In this document: one piece after another, positions 24,204 to 37,000 of the stretch | Position numbering within the stretch: position 1 is the stretch's first letter | How the letters are laid out: each line of letters begins with the position of its first letter | Assembly: GCA_026770025.1 (NCBI GenBank) | Contig: JAMXDE010000060.1 | Span: 289,996 to 353,995, forward strand | Source of the DNA: Craspedostauros australis | Taxonomy: Eukaryota; Bacillariophyta; Bacillariophyceae; Mastogloiales; Achnanthaceae | Direction: 5' to 3' | DNA length: 64,000 nucleotides | Made by a program: the position numbers and the translations under genes | Notes under the pieces: model-generated | Databases searched by the model: none | Seen by the model: the letters and a program-made list of their open reading frames with translations, nothing else | Told to the model about the DNA's origin: nothing

Positions 24204-25920
24204 CGTTGTATCGCTCAAGCCCCGTCCAACACGCGAATTGGAACAAGGCAAAAGGTGAGCAGGAATGCAATACGAGCGCGGACGCGCCACGAAAGCGGGT
24301 CATCGAAAAGCACGATAGTCACAGAGCGGTGAATTAGAAAGTACGATCCACGAGTAAAGAACATCGAAGATGACCACGCAAAGCACCAGAATGTGGTCAA
24401 GTTAACCCGAAAAACAAATCGAGCTTTTCGCCAGAGATTTACGCCCATGGCGTCTAAGGATCATTGAAAGTGCCCCTGTGATATCATTTGTGGCGTATGA
24501 CCAGGCGAACACGTGGGGTTTCGAACACCGAAACCGCATTTTCTACGTTGCCGTTATGCGGAAACAAGCCTGCTTCACGACAACGAACACGAATCCAGGC
24601 AGAGCACTTTCTAATCCAAGCACGCAGCGAAACAAGCGAGATGTGAGCGAGCATGACCATACGAGAAGCGCAAGAGGCGGAACCGCTCCACTTTCCTCCA
24701 CCTGGGGGTGCGCTGTGTTACCTCCTCGTGCACATGAGCAAAATACTCGCATGCCTTGGGCGAGGCATCTACGTGGAGTGCTCTACTCCATTACTGGGCA
24801 CTCGTACGTACAGACCAGCAACATTTCAAGATTCGTGTGGATGGTCGCTCGTTTTCCTGGTGGATCTCCGTTCCATTGTTTGTGGCGCCAGGACAATCGC
24901 ACGCTTCGTGCCATGAGGAGTTGCTGCTTGTGGCCACGAACACGCCCCATCTTCTTCTGATTTGTCTCGGTTGGTCTGGTCAGGTCGTGAACTTATGCCG
25001 CTTACCAACCACCTTGATTCGGATCCAGTGAAGTGTCGGTATGGTCGTGGAGATCTAAAGAGGAGCATCATTCGTGTTGTAATTGTTGTCCATTGTTTGC
25101 GTTTTGGCTGAATTGGGAGTCTCATCATGTGTTGGTGGTTTGTGTTTGTCAAAAGGAGTCTGGACTCGAGTAACATTCAATACTTGGGACACACTATATG
25201 CTGAATCGTGTGGTGGTCAGGCGTTATATTGTGTCTATATACTGTGCACAAACATACATCTGGTTGTCTAGCACATACGTCATCGAACTGACATACAGTT
25301 CTCAAACATACTGACAAAACGAATGCAATGAACGAACAGACATCGATCCACAAACATACACATATTGGTTGTGATCAATACGGACACCCTATTTCATCCC
25401 TGCGAACGCGTCTGGAAGGTAGAAGGAAAACAACTTTGGGCGAAGCCTCAAGAGCGCCTTGCGTTTTTCTGTACCTTGCGTTGGAACCTCACTAGTACCG
25501 TGCCGTTTAAGTATTTCTGTTGCTGCACAAGGAACACGCGGGGGAATCTAACTTGTCGTTGTATCACGGAATGAAACGCCGTTCGTTGGCAGAAACACCG
25601 AAGAGGCCCAAACTCCCCAACATGTCACTGTTCCATAAAAGTACCCGTAAAGGAGAGGGCACAACAATCAACGAAGGTAAGAGATACACGTTTTGAAATG
25701 CTGTTGGGCAAGAATTCAACGGCCTTCTCCGGTGTTGTTGTTCTTTGTAGCATGGGCGAGGAGCACAAGTCCAACCTCTCGTTCTTCTCACAACAGAGAA
25801 CGCCTTGAACAATTCCTGACGTCAACTTCCACCCGCTCCGCACACTTGACTTGATTGGAGAGTGGATAGCGCACGGTGCACAGCGAACAGCACGCTCCCT
25901 GACTCGTACAGACACAAGCA
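24204..25920. other. Intergenic region and 5' leader of the HA gene
   Basis: About 1.7 kb with no supported gene. A GCGT tetranucleotide run lies at about 24176-24195, just inside the left neighbour. The last 50 bases before 25921 resemble an A/C-rich leader. Confidence 0.45.
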
Positions 25921-27288
25921 ATGAAGAGAGATCACTTGAGGTCACACACAACATTCGACTCTCTTGTCATGGATTGGCGCAGCACCATCAATCGCACAGG
26001 AGGCAAAGCAAAGGATCGTTTGGATGAGGAGGATCCGTCAGCTGAGGCCTCGTATCTGGACATGCTCGGATCACAGCCAAATGCTATCGAAGTCCAGAGA
26101 CGCAGCTGCTGTACTTCTCGTGGACAAGATAAGATTGACAATCACAACAACGCCAGCCCATCAGCCATGTTGCCACCTCCACAGCCGTCACAACATTCCG
26201 TGGAGGCGGATCGTTTGATGAGAGAGCTGTCAAATATGGATATGGAGCCGACGCCGCTTGCCCCAGCTCACAAGCTCAACATCGTCAACAACGTGACCCT
26301 GCCCCACTTTCAGCAGAACTTCTGGCATTCCAATCCGCACGCCAGGCTGGATCTGCGAGGCTTCGTGGACTTCGTTGGTCCTGCTCCATCTCACGATGCT
26401 CCTTCGTATCCAACGCAACCACCTCAACGTCACCAATGCCATCACGCCGATACCGGCAACGCCGTGGAAACGAAGCTGCCTCCATCGTTATCGGCGGCCG
26501 CACCAAAACTATTCGACCCTGCTGCATCGGCCAGCGTCCCTACGGAGATACCGTCACTGATGCGAGCGTCAGATGATAGTCAGGAGGAGGAAGAAGATAG
26601 GAAACCAGCCGCATCCACAGCACAACCACAGACACAGGCACTAGGGCAACCAAACGGCACGATCAAACCCAGCAGACGGACGGAGATGGAGCTGCAGTCA
26701 CCCTCCCAGTCCAGATTCGGCATGGTGCAGCTCCGCAAGTGGGACAACAAGTACAAGGAGCTGCAGCAGTTCGCGCAGGTACACGGGCATGCCGTCGTTC
26801 CGCTGGAGTACAAGATCAACCCCACCCTGGCCCATTGGGTCAAGAGGCAACGAGCACAGTACAAGAAGCTCGTGGCGGGGAAGGGGTCATCAATGACCAA
26901 CGAGCGCGTCCTCTTGTTGGAGAGGATCGGGTTCGTGTGGGATTCGCACCGCGCCAGCTGGGACGGCAGATGGCACGAGCTCCAGGAGTTCCAGAGACTG
27001 CATGGGCATTCGAACGTGCCGTGCAGCCACCCAGCCAATCAGGCACTGTCCATCTGGGTGAAATGCCAGCGTCGTCAGTTTCGGCTGTACCAGCAGGGAC
27101 GCAGATCGAACATGACGGAGGAGCGCGTGGGAAGACTGGAGTCGTTGGGCTTTGTCTTCTCTCCAAGACAGCTAGGCGGGGATGAAAATGCCGATACCAA
27201 CGCCAATGATGACGAGAGAAACAGCAGCTGCGGTGGCGGTGGCGACCACGCTGGTGGCAACCTTGACGTCGACCATCAAGGTTCTTGA
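25921..27288 (+). CDS. Helicase-associated (HA) domain protein 1, 455 aa
   Basis: A single-exon protein with two HA domains (PF03457 type) at about residues 273-345 and 346-418. Each repeat shows the family pattern: a Trp near the start (KWDNKYKEL, SWDGRWHEL), HGHAVVP or HGHSNVP, then LAHWVKRQR or LSIWVKCQRRQ, then LLERIGFVW or RLESLGFVF. There is no helicase core, so this is a stand-alone HA protein. The three-helix HA fold is thought to bind nucleic acid; that is family knowledge, not shown here. The N-terminal 270 residues are low in order, rich in Pro, Gln, Ser and acidic runs. The start at 25921 follows an A/C-rich leader; ATGs at 25969 and 26057 are alternatives. The next gene is a paralog in the same direction. 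Confidence 0.85.
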   Translation: MKRDHLRSHTTFDSLVMDWRSTINRTGGKAKDRLDEEDPSAEASYLDMLGSQPNAIEVQRRSCCTSRGQDKIDNHNNASPSAMLPPPQPSQHSVEADRLMRELSNMDMEPTPLAPAHKLNIVNNVTLPHFQQNFWHSNPHARLDLRGFVDFVGPAPSHDAPSYPTQPPQRHQCHHADTGNAVETKLPPSLSAAAPKLFDPAASASVPTEIPSLMRASDDSQEEEEDRKPAASTAQPQTQALGQPNGTIKPSRRTEMELQSPSQSRFGMVQLRKWDNKYKELQQFAQVHGHAVVPLEYKINPTLAHWVKRQRAQYKKLVAGKGSSMTNERVLLLERIGFVWDSHRASWDGRWHELQEFQRLHGHSNVPCSHPANQALSIWVKCQRRQFRLYQQGRRSNMTEERVGRLESLGFVFSPRQLGGDENADTNANDDERNSSCGGGGDHAGGNLDVDHQGS

Positions 27289-29303
27289 GGACCACGTAGT
27301 CTCGCAGACAGACCAGGGTGGCGTTGGCGTTGGGGCGACTGGAGGTTGAACGTAGGACGTCGTAGCTAGTCACGGTGCACCGAGCGGATCGATTGAAGTT
27401 TTGGCACAGTTTTGCATTCATTCGACAAATCCGCACAGCATCCATATCTCGCACATTCGGACGCCAGGGGCTATTGTAGGCCACAATGCTCAAATAGAGT
27501 ACGAGTAGATCGCAATGCTCCAAAATACGGACTCTCCAGTTGATGACCTCTCTCTCGCTCTCTTTGGCTCACACCTCCTATCGAAAGTCGACACGCACGA
27601 GGAGACTATTATATTATACATGCTCTCAGCGATGGCCATGAGCGCACATACGAGGAATGTAATAGTATTGTGTACTATACCAGGCATGGCATGAAGCGCT
27701 CTGTTCTCCGGCGTACATGTCCGCAAGGGCCTCTCTCCAGACTGCCCGTTGGCATCGCTCCCCGCATTCCAATGTTCTGCGTCTCCCAACCGAAGTCGTT
27801 TTTTGCCATGACGGGCAGGAAAGAGACTGTTTCTGCGACCAAGGGTGGCAGCCCCAAAGCCCTGATTTGTGTTGGTAGCGACCACATCATCCGTGTCCGC
27901 TTTGCGATCCGCGAGCGTCTTGATGTGCTGAACAGTAGATTAGTACATGATTGTGGTTGTGTGTGTGGCCACATGCGCGTTGTCCAAATGACTCCATGTC
28001 ATTGCTGTGGCTACAGATGGCAGCGCTGTGTGGGAATCTCCCAATGAAAGGTTCCGTTCACGCCTGGCGACGAAGCCAATTGTTGTGGAGGTCCATTGAA
28101 GAGCATGAAAAGGAATGGTGCTTTTCAGCCCACGAAGACGGTTTCGCTTCAACCTGCATTGACGAGTTTCTCCGCGCTTGTGCATCATGTACGTACAAGT
28201 GTCGTAGCAAACCTACACGGATACTCAGAACTTCGCGGAGGTGAAGAAGGACGATTTGTGTCGTACTGGCAGCATTTCAGTCCATTAGAACTCCCGAAAA
28301 AATCGCGACCCACACAAAAGACCCCAAATCCCCGATGGCATGTCCACACAAACATCAGAAACGACAACATGGTCCGACTGGCAGAGGCACAACAGGGCAA
28401 CAACCTACAAATGTCTTGATTGTGGTGGTTTCTGCGTTGTGCAAATCACTCGATCACGTAAATAATACGAGTGCAGGTACGGTGCAACCTATTCCTCTTG
28501 GATGGTACGTAAACGCACAATCACACGTCCGCAGTGTACCAACGCATAGGCGTGACCACAAGCACAACGCAACAAATCGACTCAAAAAGTCTAGCAACAA
28601 GCCAACCCCTTCTTGCTGGCAACAACTTGAAAGGCTCACAAATCGTAGCCACGCCCACTTGCAAGTCAGTCAATCTTCAAAGCCATCGACCAACCAATCA
28701 ACCCATCCACACATCGTCCATTCATTTCAGCCCATTCTTCAGCAGGTAAGTACTACTATAATGCTATCTATGTGTACTAGGACGATACCTGCTCCTCTGC
28801 CCATGAGGGTTGTTTGCTCGTACATCCAGTTTCTCCAGTCAATGCCGCTCCCGTCGTACTCGGCGGCCTCTTTCGCTCGCGATCGAGATGATTGTCAATA
28901 TGCGCGTGTGGCGCAACGTTGAATGGCGCATGGTGCTGGGGCTTTGACGCATAGTGCTATGCTCTCCTACGCTCTTGTCTTCAAACTCGGCTCTCGCTGA
29001 CATGATGTGCGCAATGATCCAATGATCTCGCTGTTACTCTCTCCCATTCTCTCCCTGTCTTTCTGCCTGCGGTGCCTTTCCAACATGCATCTTTCGCCAC
29101 GATGTCTGCCTGCAATGCAGCCCTGACAACACTCGAGTCTACTCGCAGTACTCACAAAGGATTCCACAAGTAGAACATCAGCAAGGCGAGAAACAACAGC
29201 AGACAACAATACGTCGATCTTTCTATTGCATCGCGCAGCACGCCAGTAAATACCTTCTTACGCGCACGCTTCGAGCAGGAAGCATCGCTCCCACGCAAAG
29301 GGC
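27289..29303. other. Intergenic region, possibly with a 5' UTR exon of HA gene 2
   Basis: About 2.0 kb without a supported protein gene. The stretch 28580-28745 is A/C-rich and stops at a perfect donor (CAG/GTAAGT at 28746), so it could be a non-coding first exon spliced to a site near 29260-29290. That is inference only. An ATAGAGTAC word lies at 27494. Confidence 0.4.
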
Positions 29304-31275
29304 ATGTTGCAATCACGCAGAGCATCAACCTCCACCACCTGTGCGGGACCGACAATGTCTGGCATGCAGCACGCGCGGTCGCAGCCGAACCAACAGACGC
29401 TGCAGCAAGAGGGATTGCCCAAGTTGCTTCTCTCCGATTCGACTTCGCCAGGCATGCACGATCCATGGCATGCTTCGAAGTCGCCACCTTCGTTCATGCC
29501 ATCTGGAGCTGCGTGCAATGTGGTCCCAAGCGACAGCCTGCACTCCTTCGACGGCCCGCAAGCTCAGAAGTTCATGCGGCAAGATCGCCCATTCCGTCTG
29601 GCCAATTTCTGCAACTTCTTGGCACAGAACGCGAACTTTGGCATGGGTGGAAGCAATGGCCATCATCTCGCTGGTCTTCTGAACCAAGCCAGCCCGGCCG
29701 ATGCGTCGCTCGTCGCTTCCAACGTACACGTAGACCAAGGGGCTGCCCAATCGAATGCGACTGCGGTTGGAAACATTGCATGCAGCGCCAATCCCAATGC
29801 CTGCCCTGGCTTTGGCTTCGATGCTTTCCAGGCCCGGCGACAATCTCTGTCTCGCTTGAACCAGCTGTTCCAACAGCAGCAGACGCAGCCACAATCACAA
29901 TCACAATTGATGCCGAACAACAACTACACCATGGCTGGCTTCGAGCCGTTGGCCAACGCATCTACTGACAGCGGCCTGGTATTGGCAAGGTCGGTACTCG
30001 GTGGGGCAGGAGCTGGGGTAGAATCTGCGACAGGGCTTAGAAGATTCGAGCATTCCAACGCAAGCGGTGCCAACGCCAGCAACGGCAGTATCGGTTGGGA
30101 TGGTGTCAGTGGCCTTGGTGGCCTCAATGGAATGGGCAGCATCAATAGGCTGAGCGGTTTCGACGGCTTCGGTAGCGACAACGACTTCCAGGCAGACTTT
30201 CTTGGCTCTGATTCTTCAGCGCCGGGCCGAAGATTCTCAGCGGCATCTTCAAACCATCGGGACGGCATCGATATGCATCGCACGGTAAGTTGCAGTTGAT
30301 GCAGTATTCGATTGGATCATCATACCACCTACCAATCTTGCGCTACGCCTATGCCTGGTCTGTGTCGTCTCTCCTCTCCTTCCATCTCACTTCATGTTTC
30401 TTCATTCTTCCTGCGCGGCGATTGAATTCGGTCATTTCCCATCGCATATATATGTGACACGACATGCACATACGCATGCACCTTCGACCCTGATTCACAC
30501 TGCATCATGATATTGGTGCCACTCACAGGTCTCGCAACCAACATCACCCTCACCATCCCAGGTGTCGGTATCAGGGTCTGCATCCACAGCTGTGTGTGCG
30601 TCAACGGCGCCATCCCTGCCGCTGTCCATGGCGAATGATTTCGTTCCACAGAAGGAGATGCAGATGCACGGGCACAAGCAACTCAGCCTTAACAACAGCT
30701 TCAGCAATAGTATCAGCGGCAGCGGTAGCCGGCATAGCAGCGCGCAGGAGCAGCAGCAGCAGCAACAACAACAACGCTTCGGTTCGTCCAATACGAAGAA
30801 GTGGATCGCCAAGTACAGGGAGCTCGTGCACTTCGTGCAACAGCACGGGCACAGCCTCGTCCCGCTCGATTACAAGATCAACCCATCTCTCGCCCACTGG
30901 GTGAAACGCCAACGATGCCAGCACAAGGCCAAGATGGCAAATGCCCATTCCACCCTCACTCTCGAACGCCAGCAGATGCTGGAGGATCTCGATTTCTGCT
31001 GGGACTCTCACCGCGCCGCATGGGAGGAGAGGTTCCGACAGCTGAATGGCTTCAAGTGCCAGTACGGCCACTGCAACGTCCCGTCGAAGTACTCCGAGAA
31101 TCGATCGCTGGCCATCTGGGTGAAGTGCCAACGTCGTCAATACAAGCTGCAACGCGCCGGCAAGAAGTCCAACCTGAACGATGAGCGCATCTCAAAGCTG
31201 TCGCAGATGGGCTTCGTGTGGACTCCTCGGGAGGTTCGATCGTCGCACAGTCCGGCAGCTCCTTCCATCCGTTGA
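29304..31275 (+). CDS. Helicase-associated (HA) domain protein 2, two exons, 575 aa
   Basis: Exon 1 is 29304-30284 (donor CACG/GTAAGT) and exon 2 is 30529-31275 (acceptor CTCACAG), both phase 0; an alternative acceptor at 30561 is also in frame. The N-terminal 415 residues are low in order: Ser/Pro/Gln-rich, then Asn/Gly/Ala-rich, with a run of Gln just before the domains. Residues about 416-565 are two HA domains (KKWIAKYREL, HGHSLVP, LAHWVKRQR; then AAWEERFRQL, YGHCNVP, LAIWVKCQRRQ, GFVWTPRE). They are close to those of the upstream gene, including at the DNA level, so a tandem duplication is likely; the intron position falls in the unordered part. No helicase motor is present. Nucleic-acid binding is inferred from the family. 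Confidence 0.85.
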
Positions 31276-31836
31276 GATCTCTTTTTGCCTCTCTTGTGGA
31301 GATACGATGAGAAGTACTCTACATAAAATACATAAAACTGGAATATTACATGATGTAATAGCACACGGCTGTAACAATGCTGGCTGGTGGACGGCTATTG
31401 AGTCCGGCCAGGATGCATCGTGCATAGGACCAGCATGCGCTCGCGAGCACTCGCACATAGGCGTGCTTCAATCGTTCCTTTTCGTTGATCCCCTGGGGCG
31501 CCCAACCGTCTCTTTGTCTTTGACGAAGCATACGCCGTGTCTGGCACCAAGGAAAACCAGTGCAGACATTCCAACCGAGTTTGGTGGAATAGGTGTCATC
31601 TCGCGCTCCTCCGAGGGTATCTCTGAGTATCTCTGGTACGTCCGCGAGGCTGAACCACGCAACACGTATGGATTGCCCGACACTCACCAGCCAGCAAGGC
31701 ACCAGCAGACGTCATTGCTGAGGTCGACTCGTTCTGTATTCGATGGAATTTGGATGCGAGTCGTGCGATGCTGTGAAGTATAGTATGGATGCTACTATCT
31801 CAAATGCTGGATATGCCATCGGCAATAGTGTTCCAA
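31276..31836. other. Short convergent intergenic region
   Basis: Separates two genes ending towards each other. No gene is seen. A GTACTCTAC word at 31314 lies 39 bases after the HA stop and is followed by an AT-rich stretch that may serve as the transcript end. Confidence 0.45.
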
Positions 31837-34032
31837 TCAAGTACTGTTGTTTGCGTCACGCAGCCGTTGGTGACGTGCCGCTTCCAGATCAGGGTATCTA
31901 TGCTCCACACGCGTGCTGTCTTCACTGCCGCTTCCAGTCTGGAATATGGACTCCAACGCATCGACGGCGGTTGTCTTACATGAGTGTCCTGCGGTGCATT
32001 GGCCCAGCCAGTTCTCGTATGCTATTTGTACCGAATGATCTTGAATGTACTTGCGGGATTGCGTCAGGAAGTGGAATGGATGTGGTTCAGTTGCTCCTTG
32101 CGAATGACTGGCGGCGCCATCGTTGTGCGACAAGAATTGGTCGAGCATCACCTTCCAGAACATGAGCTGCTGTTTACGACCTGCGGATGCTGCCCTGTCG
32201 ACATCCATCATGCCTGCGGACGTCATCGTCCGGGATCTGACCGCAGAGAAAAGGAACGGATCCAGCACCATCGTGATGCAGGGTGGCGACGAAGACGAAG
32301 ATAGAGCTGCTTCTGCAGGTGTCAGGTGCCTTGCTTGGCGCAAGGATTGCTGTTGAACGTCAGAGGGTTCGGCTTGGCTGCGGCCGTGCTGCCCACTCTC
32401 TGTGCCATTCCTAAGGCACTCTGCTGATTTCCCGATCTGGTTATAGATCTGATCGTGCGAATATAGCGGGAAAGATACGTCTTGAGAGGTACTGCTTGCT
32501 TCGATCGCGAAGGCGACGGTGAGTCCAGGTGTCACGCACAAGTGCGAGTGCTCAATTGGTATCAAAACCCCTGGTGTCGATGACATCAGTTCCGCCATGG
32601 GCTGCGGGTGCCATTCCAGGTGGCGCTTGACGCAATACACCATCCAGTGACGGCGCGACGCTACTCGTGCATTGCCATGCAATTGAGTCGCGCCACGCTG
32701 CTGCTGCTGCTGCTGCTGGCCCTTCGTTGTGCCATGTACAGTTGGATTCGTTTCAACGTCGCCAAACATATCCGCAATTGCTGCGCTGCGAATATGGTTC
32801 AAGTAGCCCGGATGAAGTCCGTCGTCGGCATCTAGTCTGGTCTCCACAAATAGTGCTGGTGCTGTGTCGGCATTTCCTGTGTTATGCAAAGTCTGCCCCT
32901 GTCCCTGTTGTTGCTTCTGCTGTCGCTCTCGCTGTGCGATCCCTTGTGACAGGAAATTGAGCGATTCCAATAGATGGGCTGGGTTCCCCGTCCACCGTGA
33001 TGCATCCGATTGAAGCAACCCCGTTAGCTTTTGAATACCAAGCTTGAAGCTGCGGAGAGATCCTCTCGAAGTGCGTTGCTCTGAGGTCTCGTGGAATTTC
33101 GAGTTCGGACTGGTGATGGAAAGGTCATCATTCGTGGCCAGCACAAGGAAGTTGGGATGGGCTTGCAACAAGCTCACAAGGTTCTGGCGCACTTCAGCAT
33201 CCAAGTTGGGGTCAGTGGCAATGATCCAAAAGAACAGCGGTTCATCGTCATCAGGAGATGCCGTGTTGTCATCCATCTGATTTCGCATATGCTGCTGCTG
33301 CTGCTGGACAATGGTGCCAAGGCAGATACTCTGGAACAGAAGCAGTCTGGCCATCCCTAACGTCTTCAATCTGCCTTGCTCCTGCATGAAACGCGTATGC
33401 ACGATATGAATCGTCTTGGGTTTGTCAGAGGGTGAATGGAGCTGCTGACTTTGAAAGCCCAGTTGATTGTGCCCCTGTGGTTCTGCAGTCGCATCCATCC
33501 ATGCCCCAGGTCGGAATGAGGTCGACGAGCATGCCAGTGCAATGAAAAGCAGAAGCAGGAGCCTCATGGGAATTGTACGGAATGGCACTGCGAAGAGAGT
33601 TGGTTTTGCACGCATCATCCTGTTGGTCCCCCAGATTGGTAGATATCTGTTCCTCCTCATGATTTTGCCTTCGTCACCGTTGCCACTAGCACTACCACTA
33701 GCACTGCCAACGACACGGTAGAATCCATCCAACGACCAGCCGGATCGCGTCTTTTTCCGCCTTCGTGGATGTGTCCCACCGCTCCTCGCTTTCGATGGGA
33801 TCGTTGCAGCATCTTTCATCGCTTTGCTTCCGTCATTGCCGCCTCCAATGTTGGCTCTGCTAGTGCCATTGCTACGATGGTCTAAAGGCAACGATGACGC
33901 TGGCATTCTCCCTATTCGATCATTGCCATCTGTCGTCTGATCAGCGAGATTCTCGTTGTGCTGATGACGATGATGGTGGTGGTGGTGCGGTTGCCGCTGT
34001 CGTTGTCGTTGTCGTTGATGCAGCACTTCCAT
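31837..34032 (-). CDS. Type II membrane protein, rhamnosyltransferase-like glycosyltransferase, 731 aa
   Basis: The first ATG is at 34032. Residues 1-150 are a long basic N-terminal part with Arg/Gln and His runs; 155-172 is a single hydrophobic helix (MRLLLLLFIALACS) that would anchor it as a type II Golgi protein. From about 207 the pattern HIVHTRFMQEQ, then LGMARLLLFQSICLGT, then FFWIIATDPNL, and a later ETRLDADDGL resembles the putative rhamnosyl transferase family (PF11316); DADD would be the metal and nucleotide-sugar site. Gln runs interrupt the domain at three places. Several short ATG options exist in the N-terminal part. Substrate unknown; the role would be glycan synthesis in the secretory path. 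Family assignment is from memory of the motif pattern, so moderate confidence. Confidence 0.68.
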   Translation of the reverse strand: MEVLHQRQRQRQRQPHHHHHHRHQHNENLADQTTDGNDRIGRMPASSLPLDHRSNGTSRANIGGGNDGSKAMKDAATIPSKARSGGTHPRRRKKTRSGWSLDGFYRVVGSASGSASGNGDEGKIMRRNRYLPIWGTNRMMRAKPTLFAVPFRTIPMRLLLLLFIALACSSTSFRPGAWMDATAEPQGHNQLGFQSQQLHSPSDKPKTIHIVHTRFMQEQGRLKTLGMARLLLFQSICLGTIVQQQQQHMRNQMDDNTASPDDDEPLFFWIIATDPNLDAEVRQNLVSLLQAHPNFLVLATNDDLSITSPNSKFHETSEQRTSRGSLRSFKLGIQKLTGLLQSDASRWTGNPAHLLESLNFLSQGIAQRERQQKQQQGQGQTLHNTGNADTAPALFVETRLDADDGLHPGYLNHIRSAAIADMFGDVETNPTVHGTTKGQQQQQQQRGATQLHGNARVASRRHWMVYCVKRHLEWHPQPMAELMSSTPGVLIPIEHSHLCVTPGLTVAFAIEASSTSQDVSFPLYSHDQIYNQIGKSAECLRNGTESGQHGRSQAEPSDVQQQSLRQARHLTPAEAALSSSSSPPCITMVLDPFLFSAVRSRTMTSAGMMDVDRAASAGRKQQLMFWKVMLDQFLSHNDGAASHSQGATEPHPFHFLTQSRKYIQDHSVQIAYENWLGQCTAGHSCKTTAVDALESIFQTGSGSEDSTRVEHRYPDLEAARHQRLRDANNST

Positions 34033-37000
34033 CACACAGTACGCAGCTCAGCCAGCTTCGCATCTTCTGACATGGTGTTGCCGCAGCTGGTGATTGTGGC
34101 AGAGTGAGGTAGAGCAGTGCAGAGCATGGCAAGAGCCACCAAACCTACTCTGCGATGTAGGTCACACATGTGCGCCGAATGCTGTTGCGTGTTCTGCCCC
34201 GATCTTGTCGCTGTCGTCTCTCGTCATCGTCGTGTTCTTTTGTGTGGCGAAGACGGAGGACGACTCGATCGACTGTTTCATTTCAATTGTTGCGTGCCTC
34301 TGCCTCTAGATTTATTTGTAGAATGTCATGAAAATGCGACACAAAACAAGACGCGCTGTGGGCATTGTTTCCGCAGTGATGGGTGGTTTTACGCGTTTTG
34401 GTACATGTGTGTCCGAAAAGTGTGGAATAGGCCACACGAGTATCAGTCAGGGCAGCGCACCTGTGATGATTTGTGAAGAGGCTGTTCTTGTGCTCGCGTT
34501 CGCCAAGCCTTTCACGCGGAACCTCCCATGACGACAACAACAACATCAGCAACAAACAAGATGAAGAAGGAGTGGATCGACAGGCCATCGATGCTCTTCA
34601 GGCAAAGTGGAGGCACGCTTTCCCATCACTGGAGTTTTCTTGGGCGCCAGTGGGCGAACATCTTCCTCCACGCCAGGCGACACAAACAAGCGGGGGAAAA
34701 GCACACAATGACTCGTGATTTGCTCGCGTTTTCGTGTTGATCTTGTGTGGTGGTAATGGAGTTGGGAGCTGTCACAGGGCGTTTGTGGAATGCGGAAACT
34801 GGTGAAGGCGGAGGGTCTGTGATGTGCAACTCCTGCGTGCTCGCGGGGTACCTCGTGGACCGGCAGCGCGCTCGACTATCAATAGAGTACTTGACACTAG
34901 CAAGAGACAGAGAGAGAGACCACACCATCTTCCTCTTCTCCGTCATTGCTCTGGGCTCCATCCGGCGATGCAAGCGGTAGCACAGACGGAAGGAACAGCG
35001 CAAAGGAGCCCTGTGTCGGAGGGCACAGCACAACCAGTGTATCGCATCAGTGTTTGCTTGCCTAACATTATATTCTATCACATAATGCCATGTATTACGA
35101 CTCCACAGCAATTGTTCACATCGATGACAAAGACTGGTGCTGTTGTTTCTACGATGTGTCCCACGGATACGAGTATATGGAGGGAAGAAGCTGATGGAAA
35201 GACAGGCGCAACCAATTCAGATTGTTCTGGGCATCGGAGTCTACTCTGCTCCATGAGCCGATGCTCTCCATTCTGCTTGTGTGACGTCGTCTCATCTTGC
35301 CATGCGTATTCGTATGGACACAGCGCTTCATGTTTGGCTGAATGATTCGCATTCCATACCGTTGTGTCGCGCTGCCATGTTGGTGTTGCCAAAAGTGTGA
35401 AGAGAATGGAGCATAGAAAGCGCGAAGAACATAGGGTGGTTGATGAGTCGGAGTGAAGATGTCGACGAAAACTCCCAGAGTCCCACCCCTGACTCAAGAG
35501 ATTGCTTTCCGCATTCATGCATGCGAATGCCATTTCCGCGCACATGATGCCACGCGTACGTACGAATACTCTTGCAGATGCCCTGGTTCTCGGCCCTGCG
35601 GAGATTTTCTCTGGTGTTTCTGTTCACCCCAATCGAGGACTGTTGGAAATTCAATGCTCGCAACGTTTGGAGTCTTGACAACAGCGAAGAAGCTGAAGAA
35701 CTTGGGCTGTGAGGCATGTTGCGCTCTTCTGCTCTGCGCTACCATGGCTACCGAAGAATAAGAAAAGGCCACGTGCCACGGCAGAGTATTCGATGGAGTG
35801 TGGTGGTTTGTGATACTTGGTGCGAAAGTTCTCAAGGTGTTGGCACATCGCGTGTCAAGAACTTGATGCCGTCGTTGTCACTGTCAATACCATTGTCATT
35901 GTGTTGGCCGATGTCGCCAAGTGAAGTGCCTCGTGCCCACATTGCAAGTTACGTTCGAGTGTGGCATTGGTTGTGCACCAGTAGAGCCGCATGAACAATT
36001 GCCTTGAGTGGCTGAGAAAGTACAGATACCCGACGCAATTGACTTGGATGGGTGCTTGGATGCTTGGATACTTAGATGTTGGTATGGTGATGGCCTTGCC
36101 TGTGCGTCTGAATGTTCATGTGTCACACGGTAACAACATGACTCAACAATACCCCTCCATCACCGCTATCATTCCTGGCATGGCTCTGTACTCGTAGAGG
36201 GTGGCATCAGCATCAGTAGTGACAATGGAGAGAGAGAGAGACGTGGAGACATGAAGAACATCATCATCGTCATCTCTTTGACGATCACATGATCGACAGT
36301 CAGAAGCATCCACCAGCTGCTCTTTGATGATGGACACCTTCAGTTCCTCTCCCTCGCAAACCCTCCAAGTGAGTGTGTGTTCCCGCCAAGCTCTTCGCGA
36401 CCCCATCAACCTTCCTTGCACTCCACTTTCCTCCCCCCAACACCGACAATCAAGCCAACTTGACATGAGCTTTGCTTCTCCCTGACCTTGCGTTGAGCTG
36501 AGCTGACCTCCATTGTACGGGTATCGCGCCCCAGCAGTTCCCACCTCATTCCTTGTCCGTCCCACGTCATGCCAACGCATAGCGTTCCATTGCATTGCTT
36601 TTCATTGCTTGGCTTTGCTTGGCTTTTCAATGCTCTGCTTTGGGTTGCGTCACATAGCATCACCATGCATGTTGCCTTCCAGACATCAATCGTGTGGCTG
36701 CAACGAGAGAGGCTTCAACACCTTCCCGTTTGCGTTTCCCACGGCCCTTTCCTTGATTTGTGTGGGTGGAGGCAAAATTTCCCACCAGAATTTGAATGTT
36801 GTGACTTGGGGTGTCACACCGTTATGTCGTTATTCAGTCTTTAATATTTTGTATGCGAATCGTTTGCCATGTGCGACGTTCCGGCGACAAGACCTGTTAC
36901 CGCGGCCTCGTTGTATTGTTTCGCGCTCTTTTGTCGGCGCGTGCAGGCCGTTTGGAACAGTATGAAGGGTTTTGGAGCCAAACCCAAACCGCCGCGTCGT

